Below, piece after piece: positions 46,824 through 55,659 of a stretch of DNA of 64,000 nt. Below the pieces are notes generated by a model. It made no database searches. It saw only the letters and a program-made list of their open reading frames with translations, and was not told the origin of the DNA. The number at the start of each line of letters is the position of its first letter. Positions within the stretch are counted from its first letter, which is position 1. The DNA lies in contig NZ_JANZKZ010000001.1 in assembly GCF_025770725.1 (NCBI RefSeq), positions 682,001-746,000 of the forward strand. The letters are read 5' to 3'. The DNA is from Sulfurospirillum oryzae. GTDB lineage: Bacteria; Campylobacterota; Campylobacteria; Campylobacterales; Sulfurospirillaceae. Position numbers and translations under genes: made by a program.

Positions 46824-47209
46824 TCGAGCGCTCCTTTTTTCCATGCATATACAAAACCAATGGTTAAAATAATGACAAATAAAATCATCTCAACAAAACC
46901 GAACATTCCTAAAGCTTTAAAGTCCACTGCCCACGGAAACATAAAGATAATCTCCACGTCAAACAAAATAAATAAAACTGCAAAAAGATAAAAATGTGCA
47001 GAAATTTTATTGGGCTGTTTGGTGACTTCGGGTCCACACTCATAAATGGTTAGTTTAAGTTTTTCGGTATCCAAACGTGACATACTGCGGCTCACAACAC
47101 GTGCTAGAACAGTAATACCGTAAAATACAACTGCACCAAAGACAAGGAGAAAAAAAGCTCCAAAATAAGGATGTGCAAAATCCATGTGCGACAAAGGTGT
47201 CATCATCAT
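46805..47209 (-). CDS. nuoA: Complex I membrane subunit A
   Basis: A protein of about 134 residues with three transmembrane helices and the YECGPEVTK motif (usually YECG) on the cytoplasmic loop. Three consecutive ATG codons (47201-47209) follow a GAAGG site; spacing favours the second or third, so the true N-terminus may be one or two residues shorter. It is the first gene of the 13-gene nuo operon. Confidence 0.95.
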   Translation of the reverse strand: MMMTPLSHMDFAHPYFGAFFLLVFGAVVFYGITVLARVVSRSMSRLDTEKLKLTIYECGPEVTKQPNKISAHFYLFAVLFILFDVEIIFMFPWAVDFKALGMFGFVEMILFVIILTIGFVYAWKKGALEWHSIR

Positions 47210-47250
47210 TCCTTCATTTTTTATAACGCTCTTTGAGCAAAGCCCAAAAA

Positions 47251-47268
47251 GCTACGTTAACCACTAGG
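47251..47268. repeat. Decayed copy C of the intergenic repeat core
   Basis: GCTACGTTAACCACTAGG resembles the core GCTGCGTTAACACTGG at 52090 and CTACATTAACACTGG at 30881. It sits upstream of nuoA, preceded by a short TTTGAGCAAA hairpin. Confidence 0.4.
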
Positions 47269-47298
47269 GTGCTAAAGCTTGCCTCTAACGAGACAGAA

Positions 47299-47304
47299 TT
47301 TATA
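47299..47304 (-). promoter_or_regulatory. Candidate -10 element of the nuo operon
   Basis: TATAAA on the minus strand, giving a leader of about 85 bases. The recurrent 12-base palindrome (47332-47343) lies some 30 bases further upstream. The assignment is tentative, since the gap is A/T rich. Confidence 0.35.
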
Positions 47305-47331
47305 TTTTCACAACAAATCCATCTGAACACT

Positions 47332-47343
47332 TTTACATGTAAA
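47332..47343. repeat. Intergenic full-length copy of TTTACATGTAAA upstream of nuo
   Basis: A perfect 12-base palindrome in the 161-base gap between nuoA and the AAA ATPase gene, one of two intergenic copies in the window. Confidence 0.9.
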
Positions 47344-47370
47344 GCATTCAGAAAGGCTTATTTAAGACGA

Positions 47371-49104
47371 TTAATTCATAAATCCAACGGATTTCGCATC
47401 ACCAAAAGCACCTTTGGTTTCGCGATCAATTGAGAGCTTAAAGTCCTCAAAAGTAAAAAGTGGTTTTGCTTTCGTAGCCACTTTTAAAGCAGTATTTTTA
47501 AGCACTACTTTGATCTGCCCACCTGTCAGTGGATATGAGGCTAACTTTTCAATATTTAACCCCTCTTCATAAGTAGCATTTTCGGGTAAAAGTTTTTTCC
47601 AAAGTGCAATGCGCTGTTTCAAATCAGGCTTTTCAAAGGCAATTTTATAGTCAAAACGTCTTGAAAAAGCGGGATCTATCGTCTCTAAAAGGTTCGTTGT
47701 TGCAATAAGTAGTCCATCAAAACGTTCAATCTGCTCTAAAAAAATATTTTGCATTTGATTGTGCATTTTATCGGCACTGGCACCACTATCGGTGGAACGG
47801 GCACTTAAAAACTGATCGGCTTCATTGAGAAGGAGCAAAGGCTCACTTTTGGTCTTTTTACATAACTCTTTATAGGTATCAAAAATACTACGTACATTTT
47901 TTTCACTCTCGCCCACATATTTGGAAAGAATTTTAGAACAATCAAAACTGAGTACTCTTTTTTTCATGGATTTCGCCAAAGAAAGGGCAGTCATTGTTTT
48001 ACCAGTCCCGGGAGGTCCATAGAGAATAATTTTTGCATCAATGCCGCTACGACGCTCTTTTATGCCCCACTCTCGCAGTAATTTCACGACATTTTTATCA
48101 ATTTGTTTCAGTAAATTATCAAGTACTTCTTTGGTTTTAGGGTGTAAAATCACATCATCCAAATTGGTCTTAGGATCGATTAACTCGAAAAGTTCTTGCT
48201 CACCAATAAGCATATCAAGTTTGATTTTCTTGCTTTTTTTCTCTTTGTTGGGATGCATGATCTTTTGTAAAATCTCTTCGCTAATAAAAAAGCTTCGAGT
48301 GACACCGCCAAAAGTACTTAGCATCTCATCATAATCAATAATGAGATTTTCAATGAGTTTTGAACCCTCTTCCAAAAGCGAGCGATTTTTAATCTTCTCA
48401 TAATCATCAATACTAATGAGGCTTATAAGTGTATTCATATCACGTAAACTTTCGAATTCACCGGCATACTCCTCTTTTAGAAGTGCTAAGAAAATAAGTT
48501 GCTCTTTAGGATTTAGCTCATTTTCTTTAAAAATATTCTCAACCACGATCTCATTTTGTGTTACTTTTATACGCTCAACAATGCGACTTTCTAAAAGTTC
48601 AAGCTTATTTTTAAGGCGTCCAATACTGGGTGAATTTTCCGTTGCATTATGCTTTGTTTGACTTAATTTTTGATAGAGCTCAATACGAAAAAATTGATCT
48701 TTTAAATATTCAAGATGATCCTCATAAGGCGTAACGTCTGGTAACACAACCTCCAAAGTTCCTTCCTCTAATAGTTTCAAAAAAGCAGAACTGAGCGTTA
48801 CCGTGCTGTTTAAAAGTTCTAAATTAGAGACATCCATAATTTTGGAAGTTAAAAAACTGTTTTGAACAATCCAACCTTGCTCAATCAAATCTTTTACCAA
48901 TGAGAGTTGTTGCAAATGGGCATATTTTTTATCACCAAAAAGCTTTATTAAAACATCGGCAACGCCCATGTCAACACTGCCTAGAACATACTCTTTGGTC
49001 ATTATTTGCAAAAATTTTGCTTCGTCGATGGAGCATTTAAGATGTTCATAAATTTGTGATGTTTGAACCGTTTTACTCTCTAAAAAATCTACCAAATACT
49101 GCAA
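47371..49104 (-). CDS. AAA ATPase with uncharacterised N-terminal region
   Basis: A 577-residue protein. The C-terminal 250 residues are one AAA module: Walker A GPPGTGKT at about residue 370, Walker B LLLLNEADQF (Asn-Glu instead of the usual Asp-Glu), sensor TTNLLETID and the arginine finger SRRFD. The N-terminal 320 residues are mostly helical and match no domain I know. It reads from TTG with AAGG upstream. The single ring and lack of a protease motif suggest a remodelling ATPase of CDC48/spastin-like type. It stands alone between nuo and fad genes. Confidence 0.75.
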   Translation of the reverse strand: MQYLVDFLESKTVQTSQIYEHLKCSIDEAKFLQIMTKEYVLGSVDMGVADVLIKLFGDKKYAHLQQLSLVKDLIEQGWIVQNSFLTSKIMDVSNLELLNSTVTLSSAFLKLLEEGTLEVVLPDVTPYEDHLEYLKDQFFRIELYQKLSQTKHNATENSPSIGRLKNKLELLESRIVERIKVTQNEIVVENIFKENELNPKEQLIFLALLKEEYAGEFESLRDMNTLISLISIDDYEKIKNRSLLEEGSKLIENLIIDYDEMLSTFGGVTRSFFISEEILQKIMHPNKEKKSKKIKLDMLIGEQELFELIDPKTNLDDVILHPKTKEVLDNLLKQIDKNVVKLLREWGIKERRSGIDAKIILYGPPGTGKTMTALSLAKSMKKRVLSFDCSKILSKYVGESEKNVRSIFDTYKELCKKTKSEPLLLLNEADQFLSARSTDSGASADKMHNQMQNIFLEQIERFDGLLIATTNLLETIDPAFSRRFDYKIAFEKPDLKQRIALWKKLLPENATYEEGLNIEKLASYPLTGGQIKVVLKNTALKVATKAKPLFTFEDFKLSIDRETKGAFGDAKSVGFMN

Positions 49105-49205
49105 TACAAAGCCTTTTAATCCAAGTGAAAAAATGATACTACTACATGAGAAGTATATGATGACAAGATGATGATAAAATAACCCTTTCGTTAAAAAGTT
49201 AATCT

Positions 49206-50771
49206 CTATTTTTTACGTAATATTCCACCTGTCTGTACTTTTTCCTTTAGTACTCGTTTGAGGACTTTGCCTGTTGCATTCTTTGGAAGCTCTTCAACAA
49301 AGTAAATATGCTTGGGTAACTTGAAATTTGCCAAATGTTTCTTAAGATATTGACGTAATTCCATTTCATGGAGTTCAACACCCTCTTTGGGTTGAATAAA
49401 TGCCAAAACGTCTTCGTCTTTCGTTTCATCTCTAACGCCAATAACCGCTACAGAATCGACACCTTCATATTTGTAAATTATCTCTTCAATTTCTCTTGGG
49501 TAGATATTGATCCCTTTAGAAATAATAAGATCTTTTTTACGATCGACAATATAAATAAAACCATCTTCATCTTTTTTACCCAAATCTCCTGTTAGAAGCC
49601 AGCCGTTCATAATGGTTTCATCGGTTGAATCTGCATGATTAAGATAGCCTTTCATCACACAGTCGCCTTTAACCATTATTTCACCCACTTCGCCCACTTT
49701 AACTTCCATCATCTCTTCATTGACAATTTTTACTTCATAACTAGGAAGTGGTAAACCTACAGAAAGTGCTTTTTGATGATCAAGGCGATTGACTGAAACA
49801 GCGGGCGAACACTCGCTCAGACCATAGCCTTCTAAAAGCGTTGCTTTTTTAAATTTAGCATTAAATTCATTCAAAGATTGCTCACTAAGCGGTGCACTAC
49901 CTGAGATGAAAATACGTACTTTATTGAACCACATAAAATACCATGGAATCTTCGCTTTTAAGAGTGCATTGTAAAGTGTTGGCACCCCTAAAAATATGGT
50001 CACTTGTTTAAGCAGTGTCTGTTTAAGCACATTCGCAAAAGGAAAGACCGAACGAACGATCACAATGCTTGAACACGTAAACATGGGGAGAAGTACCATA
50101 ATGGAAAGCGTAAAAGAGTGGAACATCGGTAAAAAAACAATGAAGCGATCTTTTTCAGTGATTTGAAAAGAGATAGACCCAGCAATAGCATTAGAGAAAA
50201 AATTTCGGTAAGAAAGCATAGCACCTTTTGGTTTACCTGTTGTTCCTGAAGTGTAAACAATGCATGCAAGATCATCTAAGTGAGGATTTTTTGCTAAACG
50301 TTCATGTGTTTCAAGACTCGCATCAATTTCAGTAAAACTGTAATTTCGCTCATCTAAATGAGGGTATTTGTCTGTCCAAACGATTTTTTCGATCTTCGTT
50401 GTATCGAGTAAATTTTTGGTCTCATTGGCAAACGCAGCCGATGAGATCAACATACGCGCTTCACAATCATTCAAAATGTACTCAAATTCCTCTTTTTTTA
50501 AAAAAGTATTCAGAGGTACTGCGATTGCTCCAATCTTTGTAATCGCAAATAAAGAGACAACAAACTCTTCGGAGTTGCCAATGATCATGGCAACTCGATC
50601 TCCGCTTCTAATACCGCTAAATTCTAGAAAACGCGCAAAGGTATCAATATTTTGCTTGAGCCTTAAATACGTTACTTTGCGATCATCTATAAAAATAGCT
50701 ACCTTTTTAGGGTCATTTTTAGCATTCGCCTCCATGACCTCATAAAAATTCTGATACGGATACGTTAACAT
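49206..50771 (-). CDS. fadD: Long-chain fatty acid-CoA ligase-like AMP-binding protein
   Basis: A 521-residue ANL-superfamily enzyme with the P-loop YTSGTTGKPKGAM at about residues 172-184, LEGYGLSECSP, LLTGDLGKKDEDG and the C-terminal KNATGKVLKR with the catalytic Lys. It activates a carboxylic acid as acyl-AMP and then as the CoA ester. Position directly after a fadL homologue supports fatty acids or similar hydrophobic acids as substrate. No beta-oxidation genes are present in the window, so activated chains may be used for membrane lipids. Confidence 0.85.
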   Translation of the reverse strand: MLTYPYQNFYEVMEANAKNDPKKVAIFIDDRKVTYLRLKQNIDTFARFLEFSGIRSGDRVAMIIGNSEEFVVSLFAITKIGAIAVPLNTFLKKEEFEYILNDCEARMLISSAAFANETKNLLDTTKIEKIVWTDKYPHLDERNYSFTEIDASLETHERLAKNPHLDDLACIVYTSGTTGKPKGAMLSYRNFFSNAIAGSISFQITEKDRFIVFLPMFHSFTLSIMVLLPMFTCSSIVIVRSVFPFANVLKQTLLKQVTIFLGVPTLYNALLKAKIPWYFMWFNKVRIFISGSAPLSEQSLNEFNAKFKKATLLEGYGLSECSPAVSVNRLDHQKALSVGLPLPSYEVKIVNEEMMEVKVGEVGEIMVKGDCVMKGYLNHADSTDETIMNGWLLTGDLGKKDEDGFIYIVDRKKDLIISKGINIYPREIEEIIYKYEGVDSVAVIGVRDETKDEDVLAFIQPKEGVELHEMELRQYLKKHLANFKLPKHIYFVEELPKNATGKVLKRVLKEKVQTGGILRKK

Positions 50772-50773
50772 TT

Positions 50774-51997
50774 TTAAAACTTGTACTTAAATGACGCTGT
50801 TACAAGATGAGCTGAAGAGTCTGTAAAAGTACCATACGGTGCCGCTGGGTTTGAGCCAGATCTATTTGTAACGGTTCTATCTTCTTTAATATCATAAAGG
50901 TACGCTAACCCCACTTTTAGATTTTGTGAAAGTTTATACTCAAAACCTACAGAGTAAAGTTTTGCGTCGGAGTCTGGAAGTTCAAAACCAAGAGTATTGT
51001 CTGGTGTAGGTGATTTATCTATCGCAAAACCTGCCATCATTTTAAGATTATCGGTACATTGGTGACTTAGTCCAATACGGTACGCATTCACATCTTTCCA
51101 ATTTTTTGGCTTGACTGCACCTAATGCTGAAGCCTCAGCAGTTGCATTATCAAATTGAAAATCCAAAGAGTCATACGCTGACCAATACGTTCTCTCATAA
51201 ACAAATTCTGCTGTCGTTTTATCGATGGTGTACGCTGCGGCTAAAGCTAGAGAAGCAGGAAGTGGGATATGTGTTTTCACGCCACCATTGAAAGGTGTAG
51301 CGGCAGGTATATAAAATGTTGTCTGCGCATCACCATCAACCGTTAAATTGACTTTTGAGCGATACGTTGCGGCTAAAGTCAATTCTTTAATAGGCTTATA
51401 GCTCAATGCCAAGTTGTACCCAAAATCAATCGAATCGGCATCCATACTATTTTCATAAGAACCTGCTCTAAACGCCTTGATTTTACCACTGGTGTAGACG
51501 CCTCTAAGACCAAAACCAACGGAGAACTGATCATTTACAAGGTAACTTGCTGTCGGATTCACCTCAATAACTTTAAGGGTAAATTCTTCTGCACTCATTT
51601 TTTGGAAAGTCTCATCCCAACGTTTTGAAAGACCTGCTGGGGCGGTGATGGAGAGACCATAACGCCAATTACCCATCATTGGAGAGACATAGTGCAAGTT
51701 TGGCATTAAAAACTGCTCTTCTTTAGAATCACCATTATACGCACTGTTAAGAGCATCCGTATACTTTACTTTTGGCAAGTTAATGTAGGTCATCGCAACC
51801 TCAGTAAAAGCGCCATTTTCCATAAACGACATATTCGCAGGGTTATAATAACTGGCATCTGCGCCATTTGCACCTGCAACGTAAGCAGCACTGAGTGCTA
51901 CTGAGTTTAAAGATTGCTCAGGAATACGGTATCCTGAAGCTAACAATGTCGCCGCACTAAGACTTAGTAACGTGGCTACCCTTACCGTTTGTTTCAT
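50774..51997 (-). CDS. fadL: FadL/OmpP1-family outer membrane transport protein
   Basis: A 407-residue protein with a signal peptide (ending TLLASG), then the N-terminal plug with the YYNPANMSF (NPA) motif that defines FadL, and a 14-strand beta barrel ending in SFKYKF with the terminal Phe of outer membrane proteins. It passes hydrophobic compounds through the outer membrane. It is 2 bases upstream of fadD. A hairpin of the intergenic repeat family stands in its leader. Confidence 0.9.
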   Translation of the reverse strand: MKQTVRVATLLSLSAATLLASGYRIPEQSLNSVALSAAYVAGANGADASYYNPANMSFMENGAFTEVAMTYINLPKVKYTDALNSAYNGDSKEEQFLMPNLHYVSPMMGNWRYGLSITAPAGLSKRWDETFQKMSAEEFTLKVIEVNPTASYLVNDQFSVGFGLRGVYTSGKIKAFRAGSYENSMDADSIDFGYNLALSYKPIKELTLAATYRSKVNLTVDGDAQTTFYIPAATPFNGGVKTHIPLPASLALAAAYTIDKTTAEFVYERTYWSAYDSLDFQFDNATAEASALGAVKPKNWKDVNAYRIGLSHQCTDNLKMMAGFAIDKSPTPDNTLGFELPDSDAKLYSVGFEYKLSQNLKVGLAYLYDIKEDRTVTNRSGSNPAAPYGTFTDSSAHLVTASFKYKF

Positions 51998-52020
51998 GTG
52001 TTGTCCTTAGAGTTTTTTAT

Positions 52021-52170
52021 TAGAGTTCTTACAGAACTCTTGACACGCTTTTAAAGCAAAGCTTCAAAACAAAGTTTCTGTGAAAAGCTGCGTTAACACT
52101 GGGTTTGCTTCAGCAGCAAGCCCGCGCACCTTTGGTGCTTTTCCTTCTTGCAAAACGAGTTTTACAAGAA
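52021..52170. repeat. Intergenic hairpin repeat, copy B, between nfo and fadL
   Basis: AGAGTTCT-TAC-AGAACTCT (52022-52040) is followed by a GCGTTAACACTGGG core (52090-52104), then GCTT-CAGCA-GCAAGC like pairing, GCACC-TTT-GGTGC, and a long stem CTTCTTG...CAAGAAG with inner AAAAC/GTTTT (52143-52170). The whole 175-base gap is thus stem-loops. The last hairpin adjoins the nfo stop and could end that transcript on the minus strand; the first one is in the fadL leader. Confidence 0.6.
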
Positions 52171-52172
52171 GT

Positions 52173-53015
52173 CTACTTGATAAGACTATAAAGCAGTGCA
52201 ATCTCTTCTGCCCATATTGAATCATCGATTGTTTCAAGCACTAAAGGGATGTCATTCATGCGTTCGTCATTCATGATAAACTTGAACGGCTCTAATCCTA
52301 ATTTTCCCTTTCCGATAGAATCATGTCTATCGACACGAGTGCCTAGATCTGGCTTAGAATCATTAAGATGCATTCCTTTAAGATACTTAAATCCGACGAT
52401 TGTAGCAAATTTTTCCATCGTTTGCCTATATACATCTTCGCTTCTTATGTCGTAACCTGAAGTAAACAAGTGGCAGGTATCGATGCAAACCCCTACACGC
52501 TCTTTATCGATGGAATTATCCATAAGGTAGTTTAGGTGTTCCATTTTGTAACCCATATTACTTCCTTGCCCAGCTGTATTCTCAACAACGAGTGTAACAC
52601 TGTTTGTTTGGCGTAACACTTCATTCATAGATGCACTGATAAGCTCTAAACACGCCTCTTCGCTTATCTGTTTTAGATGGCTCCCTGGGTGAAAATTGAG
52701 CTTATCAAGCCCTAAAGCTTCGCAGCGTTTTACCTCATCTAAAAAGGCATTTAACGATTTTTCACGTGCTTCAAGCTCAGGATGCCCTAGATTAATCAAA
52801 TAACTATCGTGTGGTAGAACATGTTTGGGTAAAATCTCTGCAATCTCTAATTCACGCTTGAAACGATCAATTTCATCTTGTGTTAAAGATTTTCCTTCCC
52901 ATTGACGTTGATTTTTTGTAAAAAGTGCAAACGCTTTTGCTCCAATTTTTGTGGCATTGATAGGAGCATTAAACACTCCGCCACTTGCACTCACATGTGC
53001 TCCAACAAATTTCAT
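52173..53015 (-). CDS. nfo: Endonuclease IV
   Basis: A 280-residue TIM-barrel AP endonuclease. The zinc ligands lie in [52 protein letters not shown] and LETIDD. It cuts abasic sites in base excision repair. It is 9 bases after the lipoprotein gene on the same strand and needs zinc, in keeping with the adjacent zinc genes. Confidence 0.96.
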   Translation of the reverse strand: MKFVGAHVSASGGVFNAPINATKIGAKAFALFTKNQRQWEGKSLTQDEIDRFKRELEIAEILPKHVLPHDSYLINLGHPELEAREKSLNAFLDEVKRCEALGLDKLNFHPGSHLKQISEEACLELISASMNEVLRQTNSVTLVVENTAGQGSNMGYKMEHLNYLMDNSIDKERVGVCIDTCHLFTSGYDIRSEDVYRQTMEKFATIVGFKYLKGMHLNDSKPDLGTRVDRHDSIGKGKLGLEPFKFIMNDERMNDIPLVLETIDDSIWAEEIALLYSLIK

Positions 53016-53024
53016 ACTCTTCCT

Positions 53025-53507
53025 TTAGGGTAATTGTTTTAATCGCATTAAGATGCCATTTTTCGTATCTTTAAACGTTAAGTTTGATCCTTCAACTTTG
53101 TAACTAAGATGGCTGTTTTGAAGTTCTAGCTCTTGCACAAAACCATTGCTGATTTGGTGCAAATTTTTCCCTTCATATATAGGCTGTTTAGCAATAATGT
53201 CCTGCATCAACCCAGCATAATGCTCTTCTTGAAAAAACTGCTGATTAAAAGCAAGTTTATCCATACATCTTCCATCCAAGCAGATATTGTTTCCCATCAT
53301 CTCGAGATTGAAAAGGACACTTCCTGCAGAAAAAATTTGCACATTCGTATAGCCTTTACCTTGATTGATGAACCCTGTATCTGAAAGTGCAATTTGCTTA
53401 TTTTTAATGGTAATGATATAGGTTTCAGAAGAGGTAATTTCCTGCTTCGTTGCACAACCACTCAAAAAAATCAAGACTAGAAAGCTTACATGTAAAACTA
53501 TTTTCAT
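53025..53507 (-). CDS. Small lipoprotein
   Basis: A 160-residue protein from the ATG of 53505-53507, with AAGGAG 8 bases upstream; the start overlaps the Fur-family stop (ATGA). The signal peptide ends in a lipobox LSGC, so the mature protein starts at a lipidated Cys. The rest has one disulfide-capable pair (CLDGRC) and no known domain. Coupling to the zinc regulator suggests a role in metal homeostasis, which is inference. A palindrome copy encodes Leu-His-Val inside the signal peptide (53487-53494). Confidence 0.75.
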   Translation of the reverse strand: MKIVLHVSFLVLIFLSGCATKQEITSSETYIITIKNKQIALSDTGFINQGKGYTNVQIFSAGSVLFNLEMMGNNICLDGRCMDKLAFNQQFFQEEHYAGLMQDIIAKQPIYEGKNLHQISNGFVQELELQNSHLSYKVEGSNLTFKDTKNGILMRLKQLP

Positions 53508-53875
53508 ACGTGACACTCCTTGCATGTTCCCTTTAATACAATGCTGGTAACTTCTCCCTCAACTTTGCCTAAATCAACATCCATACAGGTGATTTTATGG
53601 CAATGCTCACAAATAAAATGAGCATGTGTTGTGCTAGAGAGTTCAAAATACCACTTGCGATCATCGGCTTCAAACTTATGCACCATCCCCAATTCTTCAA
53701 ACTTGGCAATGTTGCGGTAAAACGTTGCTTTATCCATTGCAACACTCATCTTCTCTTTTATCTGCTCATAGCACATGGGATGATGCGCCTCTTTAAGCAC
53801 TTCCAAGATAGAAGAACGTGCGGTTGTAAACTTGATATCATGTTCTTCAAACAATGATTTGATCTGTTCGCTCAT
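53504..53875 (-). CDS. Fur-family transcriptional regulator, probably zinc-responsive (Zur-like)
   Basis: A 123-residue protein from the ATG of 53873-53875 (MSEQIKSLFEEHDIK) with AGAGGAAA upstream. It has the winged-helix ARSSILEVLKEAHHPM and DKATFYRNIAKFEELGM segments and a C-terminal dimerisation part with HAHFICEHCHKITC and CKEC, the structural zinc cysteines. It is shorter than typical Fur. It is divergent from znuA and separated only by a region rich in inverted repeats, which supports control of zinc uptake. Confidence 0.85.
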   Translation of the reverse strand: MSEQIKSLFEEHDIKFTTARSSILEVLKEAHHPMCYEQIKEKMSVAMDKATFYRNIAKFEELGMVHKFEADDRKWYFELSSTTHAHFICEHCHKITCMDVDLGKVEGEVTSIVLKGTCKECHV

Positions 53876-53928
53876 AGTTTCCTCTTCGGAATGAAATCTA
53901 AGAAATAGTACCCAATTTTTTTTCATAT

Positions 53929-54002
53929 ATGATTAAAGAATCATTCTAAGTCACAACTAAGTTGCATTTGATTAAGATTGCATTAAAATTATGCAACTTA
54001 GT
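53929..54002. promoter_or_regulatory. Operator-like repeats between the Fur-family gene and znuA
   Basis: ATGATT-AAAG-AATCAT (53929-53944) is one inverted repeat. ACTAAGTTGCAT (53956-53967) and ATGCAACTTAGT (53991-54002) are a perfect 12-base inverted repeat, and a variant TTAAGATTGCAT (53972-53983) lies between them. TAAAAT (53984-53989) is a possible -10 of znuA, so a bound repressor would cover the promoter. Confidence 0.65.
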
Positions 54003-54018
54003 CGCAAAAGGATCGTTT

Positions 54019-54885
54019 ATGAAATTTTTTATACTTTTATTCACTCTTCTCTTTGGTTCACTCTTAAGTGCTGCACCTACTGTGACCGTCAGTATTCTTC
54101 CCCAAAAATATTTTGTCGAACAGATTGCTAAAGATTTTTTACATGTAAATGTTATGGTTGCCCCAGGTGCTAGCCAACATACCTACGAGCCAAAACCTGC
54201 TCAGATGAAAGAGCTTGCAAGTTCTGATGCTTACTTTAGCATTGGTGATGGTTTTGAAAAAGCATGGCTTCCTAAATTCAAGAGTAGCAATCCTAAAATG
54301 GTAATGGTCGATACCGTTAAAGGCATTGAGAAAATAGCAATGGCAGAACACCATCATGAAGGTGAAAAAAAAGATGCTCACCATGACCATGAAGAGGAAT
54401 CTCTCGATCCACACGTTTGGCTCGACCCTATTTTGGTTAAAACGCAAGCTAAGAATATTTACGATGCACTGATCATGCTTTACCCAGCACAGAACGCTGA
54501 ATTTACAAAAAACTATGAAGCATTTATGGTTTCACTCGATGCTTTAGATGCGTCCATTCAAAACACGCTAAGTGAAATCAAAAGCCGTAAATTTATCGTC
54601 TTTCACCCTTCTTATGGCTACTTTGCGAAACGTTATAACTTGGAGCAAATCGCCATCGAAGTCAGCGGAAAAGAGCCAAAACCAAGTGAGTTAGCGACTA
54701 TCATTAAAGAAGCCAAAGAGGAAAATGCCAAAGTCATTTTTGTTGCTCCTCAGTTTTCACAAAAAAGTGCTGTCAGTATTGCTAAACAAATCAATGGAAA
54801 AGTTCTACCCATTGACCCACTTGCTTATGCATGGAGTGAAAATCTTTTGAGCATTGCCAAAACCTTTCAATCAGAACTAAAATGA
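54019..54885 (+). CDS. znuA: Zinc ABC transporter, substrate-binding protein
   Basis: A 288-residue protein from the ATG at 54019 with AAAGGA upstream; the open frame further upstream runs through the operator. It has a signal peptide (ending LLSAA), the HTYEPKP metal ligand motif, a His/Asp/Glu-rich loop at about residues 110-130 (HHHEGEKKDAHHDHEEE) and DPHVWLDP, all typical of ZnuA. It captures zinc in the periplasm. The palindrome at 54138-54149 reads Leu-His-Val. Confidence 0.92.
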   Translation: MKFFILLFTLLFGSLLSAAPTVTVSILPQKYFVEQIAKDFLHVNVMVAPGASQHTYEPKPAQMKELASSDAYFSIGDGFEKAWLPKFKSSNPKMVMVDTVKGIEKIAMAEHHHEGEKKDAHHDHEEESLDPHVWLDPILVKTQAKNIYDALIMLYPAQNAEFTKNYEAFMVSLDALDASIQNTLSEIKSRKFIVFHPSYGYFAKRYNLEQIAIEVSGKEPKPSELATIIKEAKEENAKVIFVAPQFSQKSAVSIAKQINGKVLPIDPLAYAWSENLLSIAKTFQSELK

Positions 54886-54897
54886 TATAATCGTTTC

Positions 54898-55659
54898 ATG
54901 CAAAACGATATACAAATCAATCACCTTTATTTTAGTTATGATGGCGCAACCGTGCTGGAGGACATTAACCTCCAGTACAACAAAAACGAATTTTTAGCCA
55001 TTATTGGGCCCAACGGTGGGGGTAAAAGCACCCTGCTTAAGATGATGATAGGCTTACTTGAGCCCGAGCGTGGCGAAGTGCTTCTTTTTGGTGAAAAACC
55101 TTTACATGTAAGCCATGAAATTGCCTATGTCCCTCAAGACACCATCGCCAATAAAGACTTCCCCATTAAAGTGATGGACGTTGTTCTTATGGGCAGACTT
55201 TCCAAATCTAAAGCTTTTGCAACCTACTCTAAAGAAGACAAAACTATCGCTTTAAGTATGTTAGAAAGAGTTGGCATGAAAGGGTTTGAAAACCAAAAAA
55301 TCAACACGCTCTCTGGCGGTCAACGCCAACGTGTTTTCATTGCACGTGCCCTTGCGTGTGAAGCAAAGATTATGTTTTTGGACGAACCAACAGCAAGCAT
55401 CGACACCGCAGGGCAAATCGATATGTTTAAACTACTCAAATCGCTCAACGAAACAGTGGGTATTGTTATCATCAGCCACGACATCAATGTTGCACTGAAT
55501 TACGCCACCAAAGTTGTCCATGTCAACAAAACGCTCTACGTCCACGATGTGCCAAAAACTCAAAATTTCAAAGTCTTTGAAAATCAAAATGAACACGTCT
55601 GTCCCGTTGAGCTTATCAGCGCAACCCGTTGTAACCACACGCATAAAGAACTTTCATGA
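54898..55659 (+). CDS. znuC: Zinc ABC transporter, ATP-binding protein
   Basis: A 253-residue ABC ATPase with Walker A GPNGGGKST, Q-loop VPQD, signature LSGGQRQR and Walker B IMFLDEPT. It has a C-terminal Cys/His segment (HVCPVELISATRCNHTH) that may bind metal. It overlaps znuB by 4 bases. Palindrome at 55103-55110. Confidence 0.92.
   Translation: MQNDIQINHLYFSYDGATVLEDINLQYNKNEFLAIIGPNGGGKSTLLKMMIGLLEPERGEVLLFGEKPLHVSHEIAYVPQDTIANKDFPIKVMDVVLMGRLSKSKAFATYSKEDKTIALSMLERVGMKGFENQKINTLSGGQRQRVFIARALACEAKIMFLDEPTASIDTAGQIDMFKLLKSLNETVGIVIISHDINVALNYATKVVHVNKTLYVHDVPKTQNFKVFENQNEHVCPVELISATRCNHTHKELS

Noticed and set aside
46461-46991. Long plus-strand open frame across nuoB/nuoA
   Set aside because: It is opposite to two well-conserved subunits and encodes a low-plausibility basic peptide.
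53962-54018. TTG start of znuA upstream of 54019
   Set aside because: The extra residues come from the operator region; ATG at 54019 has a ribosome-binding site and begins a signal peptide.
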